64,000 nucleotides of DNA, taken from Lumbricus terrestris. Its lineage: Eukaryota > Annelida > Clitellata > Crassiclitellata > Lumbricidae. The translations under genes were made by a program, and so were the position numbers. Positions 27,901-41,800 of the stretch are shown one piece after another; the stretch's first letter is position 1, and each line of letters starts with the position of its first letter. The notes beneath the pieces were generated by a model that was not told the origin of the DNA, ran no database searches, and worked only from the letters and a program-made list of their open reading frames with translations. Location: NCBI GenBank assembly GCA_949752735.1, contig OX457036.1, positions 82,859,505-82,923,504 on the forward strand, in the 5' to 3' direction.

Positions 27901-30900
27901 TGCTTTCAAGAAATTCTTTATTCTTAATTCTTATAATATTTTGTTATTTATGAAAATGTTTAACTTTCACTGAATGAATTGTACAAAGTTGAGTTAACCT
28001 ACGCATAGGCCTGTATCAGTAAGTGACAATAACTTTAGTAGATTTGTTATTGAAAACTTCAAGGTTTCTGCTAAGTCTGGTCATTCATATCGCATTCGAT
28101 ACTTAATCTTAGCCACTTTGTCTGACTTCTGACCATCCTATACCCAACTGAAAAGACGCAGAGCCACCGATGGTAGTAGGCAAGTAGCAGCAATTAGTAG
28201 GCTAAATTATAAATAAACTTTAACTGCTTATAATAGTAACTGCAAATCGATAAAGTTGTTTTACATAAGTGTAGCAGGATGAGTAAATATAAAAAGAAAT
28301 AATAGTGCCAGTTTACAAGCAAAACTTATCCCGTTCTCAGCATAATAAGCGCATCGCATATTTTAATTCAGCCTTGCCCTGAATGCGAGTGAATGTCATG
28401 GAGACATACAGAAACTTAAACTGCTTTACCGGGTAACATTGCAGCTTCGATGGTTCACTTTAATCCGTTAACGAATATTTGCGAATATTTACGAATATTA
28501 AAAAATCTTAATATTCACGAATATTTACGAACATTAAACCCAAAAGTCATGAATACTCAATCTATGGCATGCATATTGCATACATACACATTACACAGTT
28601 ACACACAGAAGGACAAGCTTTCTTACTTATAATATGGATATGGTGTTAAATGTCATTACAATGTTTGATTATATAATTATCCACATCAGGGCAATTCCAC
28701 CGTCACTGACGTAACATTCAGACAGAAATTTTGCAACGTTTTTAATTCTAGCACACTATGATATCAATGCTTTGCCAAATTTTTTATGCCAAATTATTTA
28801 ACTATATTGTAAATCGTCATTGTCATAATTATTGAAATTATTATAATTATTATTATTTTTTGTTATTATTATTTGTTATTATTATTATTATTATTATTGT
28901 CAAGCTATTGTTATTGAAACGCTACCCCTTTTCCAAAGCGGGCATTGAGTTAACGAAAGAGCCCGTGAAGGCCACAGCGTTAAAGCACTGAATAGTAATT
29001 GAGAGTCTTTGGAAGAGAATAACTATATAATCCTTCTTAAAAGCCAAAAAAGACTTGGCAGGAAATATTTATGGGTATTTTTAAAAACAGTTTTTGTGTA
29101 TCGTCACTGACGTAACACAATTTGGACATCAAAATTATTGCAACTCATGTTCGCATCACAATCTTCTGGAATATGACTGCAAAAATTTTATTAATATTTT
29201 TAACATTATTAGTACAGGTTGTGACATACATTGAAAGTTAAAATTTTTATTCAGCAGTCATATATGTCATAATTTCAATGGTGCCTAAATGTCACTGACG
29301 TAACATTCAAATGTCACTGACGTAGCGCTTCTGAAAAGACAAACATTAATTGCAGTAAATTTACTAGTCATGGTTCACAAGTATGCAGTAATGCTTTAAA
29401 AATTATCCAGTGTTGTTGGATACTGCAATGTGTTCACTGAGAGTGAAGAAGTCCTTCTGTTTACCATTATTGGCTTCATATTCACAAATGCCTTTGCATT
29501 TCCATAAGTTGGCACTCCAAGATAGCAGCTCATGGACTGACTGAATCGGCAGCTCGATTGCTGTCTGGTAGTGTAGAAGGCAACTTTTTCGAATCAACCC
29601 GACACTTGTAGCAACATACGTTATGATCTTTTACACTCACTGAAACATGTTTTGGACTCAATGAAGCAAATTTTCATGTTCCAATCATTGACTGCACACT
29701 TTTGATCTCGAACATATGCCTCCATTAGTGTCATCATCAATGTTTTATTTTATACACTATCACATGTGCCATTCATCTTCACAAATATTGCATAGTTCTT
29801 CTTTCCCAGCAGCTCATGATGTGAAAAAATATCACTTTCTGCCCATTAATCTACATCATTATGTACTTTTTATCTGCAATGCTATGCCAAAGTTTGTTGT
29901 TAAGAAGTTCATGAGAGCAACCTTCTTTGGAAATTGGAGTACTTTTAAACGATTATCTTGGGTCGAATAACTGCTTTTCCTATATTGCTGAGCAGATAAT
30001 AAACTCTTGAAGTTGCTGCATGATCTGATTCAGTTGGGGTGACGACATTTTAAACATTTGATGAAGGCTGTGCATTGTACATTTTGTAGATTTCTTTCTG
30101 TTTTTGTCCCACTAGTTGCCATTATTGTTGCTACTCAGCATTCTTCTACATGATGGCCAGCTTACCCTAGCTACTTCTTCATGTGGCGCATTCATGTTAG
30201 CTCAGTTCCAGTTTTTTGTGACGTGTCTCACCCTGTGTGCAATTTAAGCAAATCACTAGTTTGGTGTACTGTGATGATAAAAAATTGATGATGATGATGA
30301 TGAGGAGGATGATGATGATGATGATGATTATAGTGAGGGCTTACTTCAAATCGAAGCTAGGATGTCAATTACTGGATTTTGAAGTGCATTTTTACTATTA
30401 TATACCGAATTTAAACAAGTTTCTTGCTATCACTGACATACCGGTACATGTATATTGTTACGTTAGTGACAACATGAAAGTTACGTCAGTGACGCAGTTT
30501 AAACATTTACTTAAATTAAAACAAAATTTCAACTACTTAGTTGTATTCTTAATATATTGCTTCAGAAGTTTACAAATTTTCAGAATTTTTGCTTTGCTAC
30601 TTTTGGTTATATTTTAAAAAGTCTTAATTTTTGTCACTGAAAAGTACACCCCAAACTTCTGAAGCCCAAAAAATGAACTGTTATTAATTGTTCAAAGTTT
30701 CACTTGAAAATACTTACCAAGTGGAACTTCCATCCAACTGATGTAGCTTGTTTGATAAAATCAACCAATTGTTGCCATTTCTTACAAAACAAACCTTTTA
30801 ATATTTCTGTAACAGAATTGCGCAGAACATGTTGACATCAAATGTAAGCTGGCTGACGGTCATCTCACCAAAGATTATTGATTTTAATTATTATTTTGAA

Positions 30901-33900
30901 CACTAGGGGCTCTTAGCTTTAAAATGACACCTTTATATTAACAAAATTCAAAAATAATTTGTTGGACTTTTATGTCCCATTTCCCGTGATCAAGATAATG
31001 CACAGTAAGCTGAAAGAGTCAGCATTGGCGGGAACCATAGAGATTTATTATATAATGAATATTATCACTAGAGAGAGTATCAAGTCTCTATATTGAAGTC
31101 GCCGTCTAAATTCGTGCCGACCAATCATAGGCGATTTCTCATACCGACCAATCACAGTCTTACAACATCGATCAGGAAAACAACTAAAATAATATCAACA
31201 TTTTTATAATGATTCGAACATGTCGATGTTTTCTTGTGAATATTGCAGTTTTCTTGCAATATTCACAAGTTAACATCGACATGTTCGAATTATATACAAA
31301 TGTTGATATTATTTTAGTTGTTTTTTTAGATCGAAGTTGTAAGACTGTGATTGGTCGGTACGAGAAATCGCATATGATTGGTCGTTTCAAATTAGATCGA
31401 CGTTAATTTTAATAATTTATGACTTCACATCTGATTGCAGGGCAGATACGTCATACTCTCTCTAGCGTGTATATTATATATATCATGCATCTCAATGGCG
31501 GGAACCAACCAGCAATATTCGCGTCAACAGCTTACAGATGACATGAATAGATGTTCAATTGTATTGTATTGTATTGCATTTGACCATTTAGAAAGCGCTT
31601 TTTGCAGCAACAGCCTTTCAGAAGTGCTCCCTGGGCGTGCAGCCCCCCCCGAGAGAAAAGGCAGGTTTTGAGGCGATAAAAAGATGAGGGAAGACCACAA
31701 GAAAGGACTACAGAGTGAACTGATGGGGAGTCCATTCCATTGGGAGGGACCTATGGTCCTATGCGGGCAAATGATCTGGATTCAGACGTGGCTGTTGTGA
31801 CGCGATTAACAATGAGGTCAAGTGGATCATAGGACTCAATGAAGTAACGGAATTAATATTTGTGATACATCACAGACACATCGAAGGCATTAAATGTGAA
31901 ACTAATTCTTTTAAAATCTACAGGTGCAACAGGAGATGTTAAATTGAGTGGTGGAGGAAACAGAGACTGTGATTATGCGGTTGAAATGTTCCAAGAGTTA
32001 AAGTATGTGCGTATGTTTGACTACTATTTCTCATCCGGGGAGCTGGTGCCGACGGATAAAGAAGACAATGTTGAATGGCCTGGGAAGTCACAGCAACCTC
32101 CTAAAGAGTCATGCCAGAATAGAGGCGACTGTGAAAAGGATGACAGAGCGAATCAAAATGATGTCAGTGAGTTTTCCTGCTGCTAACATTTTCAGACTTG
32201 TTGAGTTTATTTGTTGTCTAAGTCTGTGGGGTCTTGTTGTTTTAAGCACTGAACTAGTTTTGCTGTCTTGAATACTAATGAGTTTTGTTACGCTGGGCAT
32301 AATCCATAATATTTGATTGTTTTGTATCAGATGTGTTTGCTAGTGCTGTGGTTGTCATGCTATTCTTCACCGGTCAGTGGCTGAAATTTCCACCAAGGCA
32401 GAAATTTGACTTGAGTTCTCTGCTCCAACTGTGCCCCATAGCCAAATTAGCTACAATGAGTGTACACAATGATTGTACGCAATGAGTGTACACACTGATT
32501 GTACGCAGTCAGATTGGAAGACTAGACTAGATGGCGATGAAGAGGACGAGGTTAAGAATGTGAAGTTGTTAACACTTCATGCCATGGCTGCCTTAGGGCT
32601 AGTGTAAGGGACGGCTCTTCTTTGTTGCACTATATTGCCTGAACAAAAGGCATCCAGACCAGGGGCGGATCCAGGCAGGGGCCAAAAAATTGCATGGATG
32701 TGGCCCCCCATTTGGTTTCAACAAGCCATTAAATAAATGGAGCGGGAGAGAAAAACAGGATACCAGGCCCCCCCATTAAAGAAATCGCGTGGGACGTGAC
32801 CCCCATTTGATTTACCATACTCCCGACTATGATGACCGACGACTAAAAATTTTTTAAAAAAGGTCATCAAGTTTTTTGGCGGCTGAATTGGTATGTTATT
32901 CCTGAAAAATTGGACAAATGACTAAGAAAACAAAGGTCATCAGTTTTTCGGCGACGAATAACACGAAATTTGTCCCCTGTCCCACCAACAAGACCGAAAA
33001 TTTTGGCCCCCCTTCAAATTATTTTTCTGTATCTGCCCTTGATCCAGACAGTGCAGTGAATGCATCTGTCACAAGGAAAAGTCTGTGAATTGTCCTTTAG
33101 TATTCAATCTTGAGTGCTGACAGGAGGAATTTTAAATTCAGTGCACACCAATGATTAGGCTGCATATTACATGTTTACAAATTATATGATATTGTTTTAT
33201 TGACTTTTCAGTTATATATTCATCGTGTGCTTTTGCTGGTGTGTGCCTGGTAATGGCTATTCTTGGCATTATTTTGTACAGGTAGGAGAATGTTTTGACA
33301 TTTTAAACAGACCTTCTATTTTTCTGTTCAGTTTTTATTATTAATATTGTAAGTTATTTCCCTCTTAACACGTTGACCGCCAAGGATGAGTTAACTCGTA
33401 CTTCAGCCAGCCATTTAACATGGCATGTAGGCGGTCAATGTGTTAAGACAGTTGAAAGAAAATTAAAAATGCATTTTTCCAAATTTATCATGACCTTGAA
33501 GTTTTGAAATTTGTGAAATTCTACTTTGTAAACAATTTTTGCAAAACATATTCTGTTGTTTCGAAGTTTTCTTTGAGGATTTTGCCTTTTTTGAGGATGA
33601 GAGATCATCGTCGTCGAACTGTTTCTATTGCTCCACCTAAGAAATCCTCATCATGGCATGCGTTCTGTAAAATTTGTTGTCACCCTAGTCATCTGTCTAC
33701 ACTCAATTCACATATCATATGTCTACACTCAATTCACATATCATATGTCTACACTCAATTCACATATCATCTGTCTACACTCAATTCACATATCATCTGT
33801 CTACACTCAATTCACATATCATATGTCTACACTCAATTCACATATCATATGTCTACACTCAATTCACATATCATATGTCTACACTCAATTCACATATCAT

Positions 33901-35834
33901 CTGTCTACACTCAATTCACATATCATCTGTCTACACTCAATTCACATATCATATGTCTACACTCAATTCACATATCATATGTCTACACTCAATTCACATA
34001 TCATCTGTCTACACTCAATTCACATATCATCTGTCTACACTCAATTCACATATCATATGTCTACACTCAATTCACATATCATCTGTCTACACTCAATTCA
34101 CATATCATCTGTCTACACTCAATTCACATATCATCTGTCTACACTCAATTCACATATCATATGTCTACACTCAATTCACATATCATCTGTCTACACTCAA
34201 TTCACATATCATCTGTCTACACTCAATTCACATATCATATGTCTACACTCAATTCACATATCATATGTCTACACTCAATTCACATATCATATGTCTACAC
34301 TCAATTCACATATCATATGTCTACACTCAATTCACATATCATATGTCTACACTCAATTCACATATCATATGTCTACACTCAATTCACATATCATATGTCT
34401 ACACTCAATTCACATATCATATGTCTACACTCAGAAAGAATCAGCTGGAGGGATCATATCAGCAATGAGGAGGTATTGAGAAGAGTCGGAGAAAAGAGAG
34501 CGATGATACACACAATTAGAGAAAGACAAAGAAGATGGATCGGGCACACACTCAGAGGAGACTCGATGCTGCGAACAATCATAGAAGGGAAAATGGATGG
34601 AAAAAGAACGAGAGGCAGACCAAGACAAAAACTGTTAGACTGGATGATGAAAGATGGCTACCAGAAGCTGAAAATGAAAGCGCAGAACAGAAAAGATTGG
34701 AGACGTCAAACATTCGAACCTGCCTAAGGGCAGAGCACGAAAAGAAGAAGATGTCTACACTCAATTCACATATCATATGTCTACACTCAATTCACATATC
34801 ATCTGTCTACACTCAATTCACATATCATTTGTCTACACTCAATTCACATATCATATGTGTACACTCAATTCCCGTAACTGGAATGCTGACTACTTGACTT
34901 CATGCGGGACATATCTCATAATCTCATGTTATGTTATTACGGTAATTTGTGAGCACATTTAAATTTCTTCTATTAGTAGGCTAGTCAAGTTTGAGAAATT
35001 TTTCTATCGTGGTTTGCCAAACTGTAATAGATACCGTAGATGCTGTTGCTAGCCAAGAGCCCCTATATTTAAAGCTCTTGTGCCAGCTACGAAAATGAAA
35101 TAATGGATGTAAATAATTTGCCAGATAATTATAATTAGAGCAGGGATTTCAAGTGCACTTTTTGTTTGTATGTGCACTTGTTATAGCGCCCCTTCAAGCT
35201 CTCACTACTCAGAGGCGCTCCCGAAAGCAGAGCGGACACTATATCGGAGTTTCACGCCGAAGCGCTGAGCAATTGTGAGTGAAGGACTTGCCCAAGGTCC
35301 TTACGCGGCGAGGTGGATTCGAACCTCGAACCTTCTGGCTTCAAGGCAACGACGCCACCACTACACCACCGCGCCCCACACTGTTTCCTATAGATCGGAA
35401 ATCGGAGGCCAGCCATTTTCTACTTGCTATAGTTTCATGATGACAAGATGTCAAAACTTGTAGGAAAGCACGAAGAGAAGCAGAAATGAAGGCTGTCAAC
35501 GCATGGATCATAAAGTGGGAGGATATTGTAACTAATTCTCCCGACAAAGAGCACTTGGTATTATCAATACTCTATATTATATTTTTTGTTTTGTGTCTAA
35601 TTATGGTCAGACCCTAATTATTATCTACTTGACATGATTGTGATGGTATGTCCAAATCATTTCCATTGAAAATTATGTGGATTTTAGCAGAAGACTTACG
35701 GTTGATCTGTGGAATCTACTGCTATTGCCAGTGTATAGCCATTTAGCCAATTGATGTGCTGTTTCTGTGACTTGTGGCAATGTTTTGCTTTGGAACATGC
35801 GTAACTCAATGCAATCTCGTTCTGAGAAAAGAGC

Positions 35835-35870
<36 letters not shown>

Positions 35871-38800
35871 AATTCAGTACAATTCTTGACTTTTCCATTC
35901 TGGTCCTATTTTTTTCTTTTCAACTACAGTTACCATGGGTGCCCGCAGGAATTTTTGCAGGGGGGGGCAAAAAATTTATGATAGTCACGGTTAAATTTTT
36001 TAGTAACAAGAGCTTGAAAAATGCAATGCTGGAAATTAAGAATAGGGTATTTTCAGAGAGGTTTCTTATGCACATTTCTCAGTTTTATTTTTGTGTATAA
36101 TTTTAATATGAATATAGTTTCTTTAGAAATTTGTTAAAAATCAAAAAACAGATGCTAAAAAGTAGTTTCCTAAAGACCTGCTACATTAGTCCATAGAATG
36201 AACGAATGAATAAATGAACAAAAATAGGTGTCAGTTTTCAAGGGGCAAGTGCTCCTATAGCTGCTTCTAAAGCGCCACTCGAAAACCAATCGCAGGGCAC
36301 CAGCTTTTTCACATGGGCTGCATCGAGTTAGAAGCCTATTCCAAAGAGTAGTCAGAAAGAGGCCTGAGGCTGGCAGCCAGAGTTCCAGAGAAACTTAATG
36401 CGGGTGTCATTTAGGAAGGTGGAGCCGAGGATCAGATGAGTGTGGGTATCAATTCTTTTGAACAGATCTCTTTGTCAGTTTTGGGTGTAAATCCTGAGGC
36501 GTGATAACTAGAGCCAAGTTTATCTACAGTTTGACCTCCCTGTATTCTGTACTGGCAGCTTGCAAAATGGACAAATAGCAGACTTGGTTTATATAATTGC
36601 AAAGCTGGCGAATAAGCAGATCTTCCTGATGTAATTTCAGTGTACTTTGAGAAATTTTCGAAATTTTGCATTAGTATTTAATTTTTTACAGTTGAGATTA
36701 TTTGCCCTACAGCTGGGTTACACTCAAGTAGGCCATAATCGACAGGCCTGCTGTTTGTATGGGCACCCACAGGAGGGTTGAAAGCCAATGATCATTGTTA
36801 AAGTTTTAGAAAGAGCTTGAACATGCAAGGCAGAAAGTTATAAGAGCATGTTTATTTCTATAGAGCTCTCTAAATGTAGATTTCTGACTTTCACTGTTCG
36901 TATCATTGGTATCATTGGTGCATTAAAGCAAAGAAATTTGTTAAAAACCCAAAAGTAGTAGTTAAAAACACAGGTGTCAATTTTCCAGGGGGGCAAGTGC
37001 CCCCCTTGCCCCTATGTGCGGGCGCCCTTGACAGTTACCTCTCCTTTTATTTCGTTTTTGCATTGTTTGTATTCAGCACTGAACATGGTCACAAGGTACA
37101 TGGTTCACTGAATTGCAAAAGATGTTGCGTGTAAATGGGATTATTATTCATTTATAGGTATATATTGAGCTTGCGTTGGCTATATGTTGTGCACATAAGT
37201 GACATAAGTATGTGCCCTACAACTGTTGTAGTATACCCCAGCTGTTCAAAGAGTTCTGGTTCATGAGGTGTGTCGTGTTACATTTGGCATGGAAGTTCAG
37301 AAGCAAGAAAAATTCTCTGATGTTGGATACTATAAGGTGAGTACAGTACTGCTGGTTTTGGTCTATACTTGTACGTGTAGGTGTCACTTCCAGGAATTTA
37401 TTTTGCAGGAACATCTGCTGTGCTGAGGTGCCATCTAAATGTCTTATTCTTTTAATATTATCGAATGTTAACCTGGTGTTAGGTGTGATCATTAATTTCA
37501 CTGTAAGGTTCATAAAAGTGGAGCATAAGTGAATTTCGAATTAGTGTTCAGTTATGTTAGGCGACAGAGTATATTTTTGATATTGAATAACAACTCAATC
37601 TATATAAATAAAAATGTAAAACGCTACCTTTCGACATGAAGGATCTCGGAAAGTTCTTCACCGATTGTTTTCAAAATTTTACCAAAACGTTCCATTCGAA
37701 CATAAGCGGGTTTGTGTAATGCCTTTTGGGAAAAAGCGAAGTCTTTACGACCCAAAAAACACAACTTTTATTTCCATTTGATATACGTCGATGGAGTCCA
37801 GCTATATTCATTTGAACTTTGACGCATCCGTCCGGCGGCGTCCGCCAGTTTTTCGGGCGCGTTTTAAAAGGTGTCTTTCTCTAGCGCAATATGTAACTGT
37901 CGGTTTTTACAAAATCGTCCATTTGCGGCTGTTTTCCGCGCGTCTTTCTAAAGCGCATATTTCTAGGGATGGAGGAAGGGGAGGGACGGAAAGGAGGGAG
38001 GGGGTGAAACGGGAGAGAGGGAGGGAGAGAGGGAGGGAGAGGGTGAGAGAAGTAGGGACGGAGGGGAGGGGACGGGAGGGGTGGGGAGGGAGGCGAGGGG
38101 AGGAAGGGGAGGGAAGGAAGGAGAGGGGAACGGGAGGGGAGGGGAAGGGGGAAGGGGAGGGAGAAGGGGAGGGGTAAGGGGAGGGGACCTAGGAAGGGTG
38201 GGTTGGGCAGTCTTTTCAGCCACAGCAACGCGTGGCCGGGTACAGCTAGTACTTAATGGATTTGTTACTAAATTCAGTACAAATGACTGAATTAAAGGTG
38301 ATTACTAATGCAGTGTTAATCTTAGGAATGCTAGGTAGATTGGCTGTAAATTGAGGCAGTCTGTAAAAGCAGCAGATTACCTCAGAATGTGAGACACACT
38401 ATGTTCATACGATTTGTAATTTTTATGACTGAACATTGAGCAATTTATTATGTGCCTATTATGAGTTTTCTTGAGATGGTGCTATATCAATTTTCAATTA
38501 GCTATTCACCCTTTATTACCTACAATAGTCAAATCGGTTCCTGTGTTGCCTTTTCTTTTACTTCCTAGTATAGGTCTGAGTTTTGCAGTGAGGTTGACCA
38601 ACATGTTTCTTATGTGTAGGGTGTAATAGTGAGCATCAAGATGGTCGAAGCAAGGTTATTGGACAACCATGATCTACTCGTGTTAAGTGAACTTAAAAAT
38701 GTGAGTATGGTATTCATCATTCATATTGGTATTCACTGTATACATACGTCTCTTGTTATGCTACTTCTTAGCTCCCATAAGTGATGCACTGTAATTCACA

Positions 38801-41800
38801 TATATTGGGAGAGTAGTCTAATGCTCAGATTCAGATAGAATAGGCATTTTCAGTTCCATGTATGAAATTCCCTCTCTCTGTGTGTTTGTTCTATCTGTGC
38901 CATTTCGTCACAAGTTAAGACTTCTCTTTTTCAAATCACTTATCCACCCGTCTCAGCAGTCAGCATCTATTTGTCGACTGTTCTTCTGAGTGTTTACCTG
39001 ATTCTAGCTTGCTTTTGGTGAGTGGCACACCTTGAACATTTGACATCAGCAGTTCAGCACTAAAGAAGTTGCTAATTAGTAATAGATAATATACAAGACA
39101 TCTATCAATTTCATCTGCTATTTAAATAGCTTTTTCTCTTAAACGTTGAATGCCGATTACATGAAGTACTGCGATATCTTCTGTATGTAAATGCAGAAAT
39201 TTCTTGGCAAGCCTTAGAAGCAATGTGTTAAAACAATGAGCTTAATTATCATCAAGGTCACAAGTCTAATGTTATAACATTGGTAAACAAACAAATTACT
39301 TTTGTAGTAGAGAAAGGAAATAAGAAAGAGTAAATATTAGTGAGGACTGTGAATTGGTTGCTTTCTGGTGGCAGATGATTAACCTGAAACATGAAAACCT
39401 GAACATGTTTGTTGGAATCTGTCTGGATGAGCCAAACGTCTGCATGCTGACACTCTATGCCAAGCATGGTAGTCTGCACAACGTCCTTATGGATGAGGAC
39501 ATGGAATTACCATTTGAGTTCAAACTGTCCTTTGCCATCGACATATCGAAGGTTCAGTTATCATTTATTTATTTATTTATTTGAAATGTCTTTCTTGAGC
39601 CATTACAATGCAGCTGTTATGTGATGATCCTTACCTTAGACCTTAGTCCTTCCCGTGCAGATCTGCACATCGCGCAATGCAGTTTCTCCACTCCGCTCTG
39701 TTCATCGCCATCTCAACAGCATCGTTCCATGTCATCTTCAGACCTTGAAGATCCTCACACACAATCTCCATCCAGTTCTTCCTTGACCTCTCTATATACT
39801 TTTCCATATCTTCTCTAGTTTTCCGAAAGCCGCATTTGCCTTTCCAATACGTGGATGATATGTTTGTGATGTTATGTGATGAAAAGTACTGTCGTCTAAG
39901 TATCGTTGTGTACACTGAAGCTGGGTAGCAAACAGTGCTTAAATGTGTGGAGAAATAAGTGCCCGGACGCCCCTTACCTTTCCAAAAGAAGTGCCTGGAC
40001 GCCCCTTACCTTTCCAAAAGAAGTGCCTGGACGCCCCTTACCTTTCCAGGCTGTGCTGGCCAATAAGTGGCAGGACGGCGTTTAGATTTTCAAATAAGTG
40101 CATGGACGCCGTCCATGACCGTCCAGCCACACTTTAAGCCCTGGTAGCAAAGAAACATTAAGTACGTAAACATACTCTAAGAAGTATCCATAAGTTTTTA
40201 GTGTTTGAATGAAGACTAGTTTCTGTTAGGGAGCGGTGAACAGGAGAAGGGAGTTCATGAAGTGGGTACTTTCTACTGCAAATGAATGCTGACACAATTC
40301 AAGATGTGTACAAGAAACAACATACTATCCAGGATGATGACATAATATCTTTTTTCTACAATATTATCTGTGTACATGCGATATAATTCCATGCCATGTT
40401 TATTCCGATGCCGTTTTCATGACGTGACCGTGACCTCTATCGTCTTTATGCTTAATATGATTATGTTATCATTTCTTCTATATGATCGTGGTTTCTGTAC
40501 AGCAGTATCATTTTACAATTTCCTGTTATTCTTCACTCTTTTTTCAGTTTGTTTGCAGTTTGTCATACCAGACGCATGTGATCACATGATCAAACATCTT
40601 GTGATTAAATGGTGCCTAATCAATTGGCACCTGATCAGTCATATATATGTATATTATATATTTATATACTTATGTGCCAAATTTGTCTGCATGAATTTAC
40701 AATGTCCATCAACAAGTGAGGACTATGAGACATGGACTTTTACAGGAATGTCTTTTATTCCTCACTGGCACCCGTTCATCATGGTATTCAGGTTGCTACC
40801 ACACTTTAAAAAAGTGGATTTATAAGTTGCATTCGTAATCACTGCTTTAAACTGTCTGACTTGAAACAGGGCATGGAGTACCTTCACAGTTCTGTGCTTG
40901 GCTCCCATGGTCATCTGAGTAGCACTAACTGTGTGGTGGACAAGAAATGGACATGCAAAATAACCGACTATGGAATGGGCGAGTTTCAGAAGATGAAGAA
41001 GCAGAAAGAACTTGAAAATGCCTCCAGTTAGTCTACAAGTAGTCTTCGTCTTGATCTTTCTTTGTGTGTCTATTGTGTGTTGAATTTACAACGGAGACCC
41101 TCTTTTAGCGCAGAATTCTGCTTCAGGACTAACTGGGCCTACCTAAGCTAAAATAGAAAGCAAGAATTCTGCATTGGGATTGCAACCCACACTGGAAAAA
41201 CCATTTAGACACAGAGACAATGCTACAAATTAATTTTTGAAAGTGTATGGTGAGCAAAGATGAAGAGGTGGTGCGATAGGCTGTACAATCTGAAATGCTG
41301 CTGATGGTAATATTGCCATTACTACCGGTAACATGAGTTTCTGGAGTTTCATTTTTAATCCCAGATCTGCCTCTTTCGTTTGCATTTTTTTATGTGCAGA
41401 GTTAAGCTAAGTACAATGTTGCGTAATTACTAAGGACTTGGGTGATTGTAGCTAAAGATGCTGAATCTATTTTAGACCAGCTGTGGACAGCTCCAGAGAT
41501 CTTAAGACTAGTGGAGGATGAGCGTTCTTTGTATGGAACTCAGAAGGCAGACGTCTATTCATATGGGATCATACTACATGAATTGGCGACACGCAGTGTT
41601 CCCTTTGCTGAAGAAAGAAAGACCTTTTCTACCGTTGGTGAGATGTTCTTTGTGCTTTCACGCTGTAGCTGCTGTTTACTGGCAGTGTATTGGAGTCGTT
41701 AAACTGTTTATTTGCCCATAGCCAGGGACTGCTGTTCTTTATGCATGCCTGAATGGATCGAAGGTAGAGCCACTCACTTCGAAAGCACCACTAGAAAGTA

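Noticed and set aside
33504..34727. 407-codon open frame
   Set aside because: A chance fusion of intron sequence, a 26-bp minisatellite and a LINE C-terminal fragment.
5995..34871. Possible CRISPR arrays at the two minisatellites
   Set aside because: Units are contiguous with no unique spacers, and the window is eukaryotic.
37242..37336. Acceptor CCCCAG at 37240-37241 for cyclase exon 9
   Set aside because: It puts the exon out of frame with YYKG; TGTAG at 37231 keeps phase 0.
37791..38228. Gly/Glu-rich and Pro/Leu-rich open frames
   Set aside because: They are translations of the purine-rich tract in the Helitron-like element.
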